Shown here in pieces: positions 57,539-64,000 of a stretch of DNA of 64,000 nt. Below the pieces are notes generated by a model. The model did not search any database. It was given only the letters and a program-made list of their open reading frames with translations, and was not told the DNA's origin. Location: positions 2,643,565 through 2,707,564 of the forward strand of contig NZ_LN650648.1 of NCBI RefSeq assembly GCF_900002575.1, written 5' to 3'. Made by a program: the position numbers and the translations under genes. Within the stretch, counting starts at the first letter, position 1. Each line of letters opens with the position of its first letter. Source of the stretch: Romboutsia hominis (GTDB lineage: Bacteria > Bacillota > Clostridia > Peptostreptococcales > Peptostreptococcaceae).

Positions 57539-59908
57539 CTATCTCATAGCTCTCATTGCATTTAATACTGCTATTAATGCAACACCAACATCTGCAAATA
57601 TAGCTTCCCACATAGTAGCAACTCCACCTGCTCCTAATATTAAAACTATAGCTTTTACAGCTAATGCAAATATTATATTTTGCCATACTATCTTATTAGT
57701 TTTGTTTGCTATTTCTATTGCTTTAGAAATTTTGCTTGGTTCATCTGTCATTAAAACTACATCGGCAGCTTCTATAGCAGCATCTGAACCTAATCCTCCC
57801 ATAGCTATACCTATATCAGCTCTAGCTAAAACTGGAGCGTCGTTTATTCCATCTCCAACAAATATAACTTTTTCTTTTTCTGATTTTCCTTCATATATTT
57901 TTTCTAGCTTATCTACTTTTTCATTAGGAAGTAGATTTGAGTATACTTTATCTACTCCAAGCTCTTTTGCTATAGCTGTAGCTACTTTTTCATTATCACC
58001 AGTTAACATTACAACATCTTTTATTCCTAATAATTTTAGATTTTTTATAGCTTTTTTACTATCTTCTTTTACTTCATCTGATATTACTATATATCCTCTA
58101 TATATTTGATTGACAGCTATATAAACTACTGTTCCAACTTCTTTAGCTTTAGAATAGAATATATTCTCTTTTTTCATTAATTTTTCGTTACCTGCTAAAA
58201 TAAGTTCATTATTGTAATTTATTTTTATTCCATAAGCTGCTATTTCTTCATAACTAGTTATTTTGTCTAAATCTACTTTTTTATCATAGTAACTTAATAT
58301 TGATTTTGCTATTGGATGATTAGAGTTTGCCTCTGCAAAAGCAGCGTACTCTAATAATTTTTCTTCAGATATTCCAACTGCATTAACCTTAGTTACATTA
58401 AATACACCTTTTGTAAGTGTTCCTGTCTTATCAAACACAACTGTGTCAACATTTCTAAGTGCTTCTAAATAGTTACTTCCTTTTATTAATATACCATTTT
58501 TAGATGCAAATCCTATTCCACTAAAGAAACTAAGTGGTATAGATAAAACTAATGCACATGGACAAGATACTACTAAAAATACTAAACCTCTATATAGCCA
58601 CTCACTAAATGTAGCTCCTGGTATTATAATTGGAGGTACAACTGCTACTAAAACAGCTCCTATAACTACTGCTGGTGTATAATATTTTGAGAACTTAGTT
58701 ATAAAGTTTTCAGTTTTAGATTTTTTGCTACTTGCATTTTCAACTAAATCTAATATTTTAGAAACTGTTGATTCTTCAAATCCTTTTGTAACTTCTATAG
58801 TTAATAAGGCATTTTTATTTATAAATCCTGATAATACAGATTCTCCTTTTGATACTTCTCTTAATACAGATTCTCCTGTAAGTGCAGATGTATCTACCAT
58901 TGAGTATCCATCTATAACTACACCATCTAGTGGAACTTTTTCTCCTGGTTTTACAACTATTACATCGCCTATTTTAACTTCTTCAGGAGAAACTACTTTA
59001 AGTTCTGATCCTTCTTTTAAGTTTGCATAATCTGGTCTTATCTTCATAAGTGATGTTATAGATCTTCTTGATTTTCCTACTGCTATACCTTGTAAGAATT
59101 CTCCTAATTGATAGAAAAGCATAACTCCTACTGCTTCTGGTAATTCACCAATTGCTAATGCTCCAATTGTTGCAATAGACATTAAGAAGTTTTCATCAAA
59201 CACTTGACCTCTTATAGCATTTTTTAGTGCTTTTAATAAAACTTCTCCACCTACTATTACATATGCTATTATAAACATCGCATCTGCAAGTTTACTTTCA
59301 AATCCAGTTGCAATTTGATATATTCCAAATATATATACTAATGACCCTATTACTAACTTTATTATATCTTTTTTATTTATATCATTCTTTTCTTCTTTAA
59401 CTTCTGATTTTTTAACATTACCATTTTCATTTTTTATTTGTATGTCTAAACCTGGTTCTGTTGCATTTACTATTCCTACTATTTTATTTATAGTCTCTTT
59501 TTCATCAAAAGATTTTCTTATATTTACTGTAAGTTTTTTGTTTATAAAATTTAAATTTGAAGAATCTATTTCTTCTAACTTAGATACTTTTTCATTTATT
59601 ACTTCTGCACAATGAGCACAATTTAATCCACCTAATATTAATTCCCTTTTAATGACTTTAGAATTTGAAACTATTTCTATATCTAATCCTGGTTCTGTGT
59701 CATTTATTATCTTTATAGCCTTTTCTATAATTTCTTCCTCATTTACACCTTCTTGTATGTTTAATACAAGCTTTTTATTTATAAAGTTTAGATTTGATGA
59801 TTCTACACCCTCTAGTTTAGATACTTTTTCATTTATTACTTCTGCACAATGAGCGCAGTTTAATCCACCTAGAATCAGCTCTTTTCTAATTATGCTACTA
59901 GCATCCAT
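57539..59908 (-). CDS. cadA: Heavy-metal P-type ATPase (Cd/Zn/Pb exporter) with two HMA domains
   Basis: This 789-residue protein has two N-terminal metal-binding domains, near-copies of each other (CAHC at residues 18-21 and 97-100). Eight membrane helices follow, with the ion-path motif VSCPCALVLS, the phosphorylation motif VFDKTGTLTKG, the HP motif SNHPIA, GDGINDAPVLA, and a C-terminal ADVGVALIAVLNAMRAM. CPC with this C-terminus points to the Zn/Cd/Pb branch, not copper. It is 12 bases after the ArsR-type regulator gene and co-transcribed with it. The doubled HMA domain looks like a recent internal duplication. Confidence 0.92.
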   Translation of the reverse strand: MDASSIIRKELILGGLNCAHCAEVINEKVSKLEGVESSNLNFINKKLVLNIQEGVNEEEIIEKAIKIINDTEPGLDIEIVSNSKVIKRELILGGLNCAHCAEVINEKVSKLEEIDSSNLNFINKKLTVNIRKSFDEKETINKIVGIVNATEPGLDIQIKNENGNVKKSEVKEEKNDINKKDIIKLVIGSLVYIFGIYQIATGFESKLADAMFIIAYVIVGGEVLLKALKNAIRGQVFDENFLMSIATIGALAIGELPEAVGVMLFYQLGEFLQGIAVGKSRRSITSLMKIRPDYANLKEGSELKVVSPEEVKIGDVIVVKPGEKVPLDGVVIDGYSMVDTSALTGESVLREVSKGESVLSGFINKNALLTIEVTKGFEESTVSKILDLVENASSKKSKTENFITKFSKYYTPAVVIGAVLVAVVPPIIIPGATFSEWLYRGLVFLVVSCPCALVLSIPLSFFSGIGFASKNGILIKGSNYLEALRNVDTVVFDKTGTLTKGVFNVTKVNAVGISEEKLLEYAAFAEANSNHPIAKSILSYYDKKVDLDKITSYEEIAAYGIKINYNNELILAGNEKLMKKENIFYSKAKEVGTVVYIAVNQIYRGYIVISDEVKEDSKKAIKNLKLLGIKDVVMLTGDNEKVATAIAKELGVDKVYSNLLPNEKVDKLEKIYEGKSEKEKVIFVGDGINDAPVLARADIGIAMGGLGSDAAIEAADVVLMTDEPSKISKAIEIANKTNKIVWQNIIFALAVKAIVLILGAGGVATMWEAIFADVGVALIAVLNAMRAMR

Positions 59909-59920
59909 AACCCAATCCTC

Positions 59921-60301
59921 CTATCGTTTATATGTTTCTTGTATATGACATAAACCACAATCAAATATCTTACTTATGTGACAATCATCTAAAGAATAAT
60001 AAACTACTTTTCCTTCTTTTCTAAATTTAACTAGCCTAGCTTGCTTTAGTACCCTTAGCTGATGAGATATTGCAGAATGAGTCATTCCTAATAAACTTGC
60101 AATATCACATACACACATTTCATTTGAAAATAATGCATATAAAATTTTTACTCTTGTTGTATCTCCAAATACCTTAAATAACTCTGCTAAGTCATAAAGC
60201 ATCTCTTCTTCTGGCATTGATGTCTGAGCTCTTTTTACTATATCTTCATGAACCTCCTCGCAATTGCACGAGTTTAATTTTTCATTTATATTTTTACTCA
60301 T
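59921..60301 (-). CDS. cadC: ArsR/SmtB-family metal-sensing repressor (CadC-like)
   Basis: This 126-residue winged-helix repressor has an N-terminal CNC (Cys12, Cys14) and a recognition-domain CVC in NEMCVCDIASLLGMTHSAIS (Cys63, Cys65), which match the thiolate Cd/Pb site of CadC. FKVFGDTTRVKILYALF and the C-terminal CHISKIFDCGLCH (more Cys/His) are also present. Metal binding should release it from the operator at 60329-60350 and switch on cadA. The ATG follows TTTGGAGG. Confidence 0.9.
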   Translation of the reverse strand: MSKNINEKLNSCNCEEVHEDIVKRAQTSMPEEEMLYDLAELFKVFGDTTRVKILYALFSNEMCVCDIASLLGMTHSAISHQLRVLKQARLVKFRKEGKVVYYSLDDCHISKIFDCGLCHIQETYKR

Positions 60302-60328
60302 ATCTTAATTCCTCCAAATTAATAACAA

Positions 60329-60350
60329 TATATGAATAATTGTTCATATA
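60329..60350 (-). promoter_or_regulatory. Operator of the cadC-cadA operon
   Basis: An imperfect palindrome TATATGAATAATTGTTCATA, the usual ATATGAAnnn...TTCATAT shape for ArsR/SmtB repressors, lies just downstream of the -10 box. Confidence 0.8.
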
Positions 60351-60354
60351 TATA

Positions 60355-60383
60355 ATTATATGCCCATGTCCAAATTTTTGCAA
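60355..60383 (-). promoter_or_regulatory. Promoter of cadC-cadA
   Basis: TTGCAA (60383-60378) and a perfect TATAAT (60360-60355) on the minus strand are 17 bases apart. Confidence 0.75.
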
Positions 60384-60495
60384 CTAATATTAACTATTTT
60401 TTTATAAAATGCACATAATAGCATTTTTAGTAATATATATATTATTAAAGTGAATTGTTATTTAGTAAGTAATACTTTAGGAGGGATGATTTACT

Positions 60496-60966
60496 ATGAG
60501 TTTTGATAATTTCTCACACAAACAAAATGGCGATATGGATCCTAATTATATATACCCTACACCTTATATAGATCCTATGATGTATGTTAATCCTTATTAT
60601 AATCAACGCCCAATGGACTACGGTAATTCTGGGTACTATATGACTTATATGAATCCTTATATCAATTATCCTGTGATGGATAATCAATATGCAATGTTAG
60701 ATAATGATTTCTATTTTGATGATATGGATATGGAAACTATGTATATGGATCAAGATATGAATATGATGCCTCAGATGCCGGGTAACATGCCTATGATGCC
60801 TAATATGATGGGTAGTATGCCTATGATGCCCCAGATGATGGGTTGTATGCCTATGATGCCTAATATGATGATGCCTATGATACCAGGCATGATGTATAAT
60901 CCTTATATGATGATGGGTATGATGCCTCAAATAAACATGGAAGAATTTGATGAGGAAGAAATGTAA
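60496..60966 (+). CDS. Methionine-rich small protein, unknown function
   Basis: This 156-residue protein has about 43 Met (28%). The N-terminal half is rich in Tyr, Pro, Asn and Asp (for example YIYPTPYIDPMMYVNPYY). Residues about 92-145 are imperfect repeats of MPMMPxMMG, and the tail is acidic (EEFDEEEM). There is no signal peptide or membrane segment. ATG at 60496 follows AGGAGGG at good spacing and a terminator follows, so it is a real gene; the His-rich reading on the other strand is a shadow. It is divergent from the cadC-cadA operon. Possible roles are a Met-rich metal-binding protein or a spore-coat protein. I cannot decide. Confidence 0.75.
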   Translation: MSFDNFSHKQNGDMDPNYIYPTPYIDPMMYVNPYYNQRPMDYGNSGYYMTYMNPYINYPVMDNQYAMLDNDFYFDDMDMETMYMDQDMNMMPQMPGNMPMMPNMMGSMPMMPQMMGCMPMMPNMMMPMIPGMMYNPYMMMGMMPQINMEEFDEEEM

Positions 60967-61058
60967 ATTTTTTTAATTTAATTGTTATAAAATTTTAAAA
61001 CTTGTCCAAAATAATAATGTATTCCTCATAATATTCCCCCAATATTATAAATACAGAA

Positions 61059-61095
61059 TAAAGCCACTGACAGTTAAGTCGTGGCTTTATTTTTT
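61059..61095. terminator. Terminator after the Met-rich gene, probably bidirectional
   Basis: AAAGCCAC and GTGGCTTT pair around a 13-base loop, with ATTTTTT on the plus-strand side. On the minus strand it lies directly after the stop of the 61108-62190 gene. Confidence 0.8.
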
Positions 61096-61107
61096 ATCAA
61101 TAATTTA

Positions 61108-62190
61108 CTATTCTAAGAAATAATCAAAGTCATCTGCACCAGATTCTACGAAATCATAAAGTACATTTTCCTCAAAATACATTTCTTCTTTAATCTCTAT
61201 ATAGTCAGAATAATTACATTGAAGTAATTTGTTTATATATTTTTTATCTCTATTATTGTAAGTTCCTACAAAAAACTCATTACCTATTTGATAATAAATA
61301 GCTTTTATGTCATTACTTATAAGGTACACTTCTTTTGCTACATGATGGTTATCAAAATTAAATCTAGTGAAGAATGTCCCCTCTTCCATATCACTTCTTA
61401 ATAAAAATGGATTATCTATATAAAACTTTTCTATAAACTCTTCCTTATTTTTCAAGCTATAAATGCTTACAAACTCTTCTTTTGATATTTCATCAAAAAC
61501 TTCAAAGTCAAAAATTCCTTCTTTATCTCCTACTAAAATAGAGTTTATCTTAAATCCATTTTCTTCTTTTGATATACTAAAAGCTATTCTACATATATAA
61601 TATCCATCACTATCTTCGTAAAGTGCTTCGCTTATATACCTTTCATTACCTTTTGGTATTACTTTATTTTTTAGAAGTGTTCCATTTATATTTGTAATAT
61701 GCATATTACTTATTTCTTCACTTCCTGAGAAATATCTTAAGCTTTCTCTATCCCATGCTATAAATCTCATAGTCATATAATTTATAAATTCTACTTCATC
61801 AGTAATTTTCTTGCAAATTTTAGGATATATGTCTTCAAGTTTTAATTTTGGTTCATAATTTTCTATAATATCTATATACTCTTTTACCTCTCCTGGTAAT
61901 GGTTTTTCATAGTAAGAATTTTTATTTCCATAGTAATTAACTAGAAATAAAGCTTCTTCTTCTGATATATCTATTCTATCAGCTCCCAATCCACCCATTA
62001 ACCTTTCTTCTTCTCTATGAGATTCTTCTATAGTAGGATTTTTTAAGCTTACATAGTCTGCTAACCCAAGTCCTTCTGAATCTAACAAAAAGTATTGATA
62101 TATCTTATCATTTTTTTCTTGCCATATTATTAAAAGTCCCATACTTCCCATTAATCTAGAATTGGTTACCTTTGCATATTTGAATTTCAC
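61108..62190 (-). CDS. Conserved-looking protein of unknown function
   Basis: This 360-residue, acidic, soluble protein has no signal peptide, membrane segment or catalytic motif that I recognise. It begins KFKYAKVTNSRLMGSMGLLIIWQEKND and ends with an Asp/Glu-rich tail (ESGADDFDYFLE). The start is a GTG at 62190 behind AAGGAAG. Codon use is like its neighbours. It is a single gene divergent from the HAD phosphatase gene across a 254-base gap containing a 20-base palindrome. I cannot offer a function. Confidence 0.7.
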   Translation of the reverse strand: MKFKYAKVTNSRLMGSMGLLIIWQEKNDKIYQYFLLDSEGLGLADYVSLKNPTIEESHREEERLMGGLGADRIDISEEEALFLVNYYGNKNSYYEKPLPGEVKEYIDIIENYEPKLKLEDIYPKICKKITDEVEFINYMTMRFIAWDRESLRYFSGSEEISNMHITNINGTLLKNKVIPKGNERYISEALYEDSDGYYICRIAFSISKEENGFKINSILVGDKEGIFDFEVFDEISKEEFVSIYSLKNKEEFIEKFYIDNPFLLRSDMEEGTFFTRFNFDNHHVAKEVYLISNDIKAIYYQIGNEFFVGTYNNRDKKYINKLLQCNYSDYIEIKEEMYFEENVLYDFVESGADDFDYFLE

Positions 62191-62261
62191 AAAATCACTT
62201 CCTTATTGGAGATATTTATTTAATAAATTTTTTTAATATCAATATAATTTCTTATTAATAC

Positions 62262-62281
62262 ATATGTTATAAATAACATAT
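62262..62281. promoter_or_regulatory. Twenty-base palindrome in the divergent intergenic region
   Basis: ATATGTTAT-AA-ATAACATAT has perfect arms and lies about 70 bases before the unknown gene (-) and 160 before the HAD gene (+). It resembles the dyad in the cobQ leader (ATATGTT-ACAA-AACATAT). It could be an operator, or chance in AT-rich DNA. Confidence 0.3.
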
Positions 62282-62444
62282 AATCTCATAAGATATTTTA
62301 CAATTAGATTTTAACTATTAACTATAAATTATAATATAAAATAATAAAATCTACCAAAAAAAATTTAAATTTATTTTGTATAAGTTCACAACTTAAATAA
62401 ATTTTGTAATATAATAAAATAAATGTTTAATAGAGGTGATATTA

Positions 62445-63173
62445 ATGAGAAATATAGCAGCTTTTTTTGATATAGATGGTACTCTATATAGAGACTCTCT
62501 TATGGTTGAACATTTTAAAAAGCTCATTAAGTATGACATAATAGATCAAAAAGCATGGTACGATAATGCAAGAGATGCTTTTATGAATTGGGATAAAAGA
62601 CAAGGTAATTATGATGATTATCTAGATGATGTTTGTAATTTATATGTAGAATCTCTAATTGGACTTGATAAAAATTATATTGATTTTACTAGTGACCAAG
62701 TTATAAAGCTTAAATCAGATAGAGTGTATAAATACACTCGTTCAAGAATAAAATGGCACTTAGAAAATAATCACATAGTAATATTTATATCTGGTAGTCC
62801 TGATTTCTTAGTTGGAAAAATGGCTGAAAAATATAATGTTACTGATTTTATAGGAAGTAATTATGTTTTTGAAAATGGAACGTTCAATGGCACAGTAATT
62901 CCTATGTGGGACTCTAAAAGTAAGAACACTGCTATTGATGACTTCGTAAAAAAATATAATATAGACTTATCTATTTCTTATGCTTACGGAGATACAAATG
63001 GTGATATTAATATGTTAAGAAGAGTTGGCAACCCTATAGCTATAAATCCAACTAAAGAACTTCTAAATCATATAGCAAAAGATCCTGTTATATCTAATGC
63101 TGCTAAAATAGTAGTCGAAAGAAAAGATATAATATATTCACTTTCTCCGAATGTAGATATCCTTAGTATATAA
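62445..63173 (+). CDS. HAD-IB family hydrolase (SerB-like phosphatase)
   Basis: It is 242 residues from the ATG at 62445 (MRNIAAFFDIDGTLY), five bases after GAGGTGAT; an in-frame GTG three codons earlier is part of that site. HAD motif I is FFDIDGTLYR, motif II is FISGSPDFLVGKMAE, and motifs III/IV are WDSKSKN and AYGDTNGDINMLRRVG. The alpha-helical cap after motif I fits subfamily IB (phosphoserine phosphatase-like). The substrate cannot be told from sequence. It is a single gene with its own terminator. Confidence 0.88.
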   Translation: MRNIAAFFDIDGTLYRDSLMVEHFKKLIKYDIIDQKAWYDNARDAFMNWDKRQGNYDDYLDDVCNLYVESLIGLDKNYIDFTSDQVIKLKSDRVYKYTRSRIKWHLENNHIVIFISGSPDFLVGKMAEKYNVTDFIGSNYVFENGTFNGTVIPMWDSKSKNTAIDDFVKKYNIDLSISYAYGDTNGDINMLRRVGNPIAINPTKELLNHIAKDPVISNAAKIVVERKDIIYSLSPNVDILSI

Positions 63174-63221
63174 CATAAATTTAATTATCGAATTTAGATA
63201 ATTTTCAATAATAAATATTTG

Positions 63222-63255
63222 AAAAGTCCTTGATATAATAATTCTTGGACTTTTT
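63222..63255 (+). terminator. Terminator after the HAD gene
   Basis: AAAAGTCC and GGACTTTTT pair around a 17-base loop, about 50 bases past the stop and 22 bases before the next start codon. Confidence 0.75.
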
Positions 63256-63276
63256 AACTTATTAAAGGAGGTTAAT

Positions 63277-64000
63277 ATGAATTCTAAAGAAAATAATTCA
63301 AGTAAAAACTTAGAAGATTCTATAGAAAAGCTTAGTAAAAACTTATATCTTGAATCACCTGACTTGTGGATTGAGTTTTCAGGAAAAGTAAATGATAATA
63401 TTTTCGATGAAATGGTGCTGTTCTTTGCTATTAAATATAATTATAAATCAATAGTAGAACATGCTATAAGCAATAACCTTATAGACCTAAATGCACCTTC
63501 TAGAAATAATGATTATCCTAATATAAAAGAACATCTTATTTTCATAGCAAAACAAAATAAGTCTTTAGATATACTTAACTATCTTGAAGCTTCTTCATCT
63601 TGTAATAATATTGATAAAGATACAATAGTGAAAAAAATAGACGATTCTACATCTAATTCAAATGCCAATAAAGGAAATAAATATTTTCCTAGATATCTTT
63701 GTGATCATTGTAATCACAATATTTTTGAATCTGGGTATAGAGTTTCTGAGTCTATAGAGTATAAATATTCATTAGAAAATGATAAACCCATAGAAGTTTC
63801 TAGAAAACTATCTAACTTAGTAGTGTGCTGCAATTGTAATAAAGATCTTAAGGATATATCTATTGAGAGCTTAAATGAATTATGTTCTATACAAAATTGT
63901 ACGAATTGTGGTTCAAATTTAACTGTAGTTGGAATCACAGATAAGTCTAAAATGTCATTTGATAATAATCTAGGTAAATTTTCTAATATATCTAAGTCTT
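63277..64000 (+). CDS. Cys-rich protein with zinc-ribbon-like pairs, N-terminal part (gene continues past the right edge)
   Basis: About 241 residues are visible from an ATG at 63277 behind AAAGGAGG. The first 120 residues are helical and polar (LYLESPDLWIEFSGKV, KYNYKSIVEHAISNNLIDLN, the latter ankyrin-like in flavour). Then come CDHCNHN, VVCCNCNKDL and CTNCGSNL, at least three CxxC pairs that could form one or two zinc ribbons. I do not recognise the family. The stop lies outside the window. Confidence 0.7.
   Translation, partial: MNSKENNSSKNLEDSIEKLSKNLYLESPDLWIEFSGKVNDNIFDEMVLFFAIKYNYKSIVEHAISNNLIDLNAPSRNNDYPNIKEHLIFIAKQNKSLDILNYLEASSSCNNIDKDTIVKKIDDSTSNSNANKGNKYFPRYLCDHCNHNIFESGYRVSESIEYKYSLENDKPIEVSRKLSNLVVCCNCNKDLKDISIESLNELCSIQNCTNCGSNLTVVGITDKSKMSFDNNLGKFSNISKS

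Noticed and set aside
60780-60900. Repeated ATGCCTATGATGCC units as a possible CRISPR or satellite array
   Set aside because: The repeats are in frame, uneven in spacing and encode the MPMM repeats of a well-started gene, so they are coding.
60697-60930. A His-rich 77-residue reading frame on the minus strand
   Set aside because: It is the reverse complement of the Met-rich gene (ATG/CAT reversal turns Met into His); the plus-strand gene has the ribosome binding site and terminator.

Overview
The window is AT-rich DNA from a low-GC Gram-positive anaerobe. Purine-rich ribosome binding sites (GGAGG), frequent ATA and AGA codons, intrinsic terminators and a complete anaerobic (cobalt-early) B12 pathway all point to the Clostridia. 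The rRNA and gene content fit the Peptostreptococcaceae (Paraclostridium/Romboutsia-like), but I do not call a genus. The sequence looks chromosomal. I see no transposase, phage gene, CRISPR array or tRNA gene.

Layout. 1-452: start of a MoxR-like AAA+ ATPase gene that runs off the left edge, followed by a decayed gene (710-1010). Three nearly identical 16S-23S-5S rRNA operons, all on the minus strand, lie at 1112-5832, 15530-20423 and 44941-49752 and act as 5-kb direct repeats around two gene blocks. Block A (6348-15313) is a maltodextrin/glycogen unit: glycogen phosphorylase, sugar-binding lipoprotein, two permeases, 4-alpha-glucanotransferase, a LacI-type regulator and a YesL-type membrane protein. 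Two promoters carry matching LacI-type palindromes. Block B (20631-44829) is a tetrapyrrole block: hemA and hemL at its 5' end, cobT-cobU-cobS-cobC, a cobalamin riboswitch, then cobyric acid synthase through cbiL, hemC, a cobA-hemD fusion, hemB and a precorrin-2 dehydrogenase. Together these take glutamyl-tRNA to cobalamin, lacking only an adenosyltransferase and cobalt import.

Right of the third rRNA operon lie trhA (+), a two-component system with a three-gene ABC exporter and a membrane-anchored HExxH protein (50910-57309), a cadA/ArsR metal-efflux unit (57539-60301), an unusual methionine-rich small protein (60496-60966), an unrecognised 360-residue protein, a HAD phosphatase and the start of a Cys-rich protein that runs off the right edge.

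The most notable signals are these. (1) The rRNA copies are mosaics, and two rRNA helices (one in 16S, one in 23S) differ between copies by fully or largely compensatory changes. (2) A shared operator sits exactly 27 nt upstream of a TATAAT box at both the ABC and the HExxH-protein promoters, which suggests one small regulon run by the adjacent two-component system. (3) A cobalamin riboswitch lies mid-cluster, followed about 340 nt later by a second promoter-like region and a second terminator before cobyric acid synthase. (4) A GC-rich small repeat is inserted in the spacers of two of the three rRNA operons.
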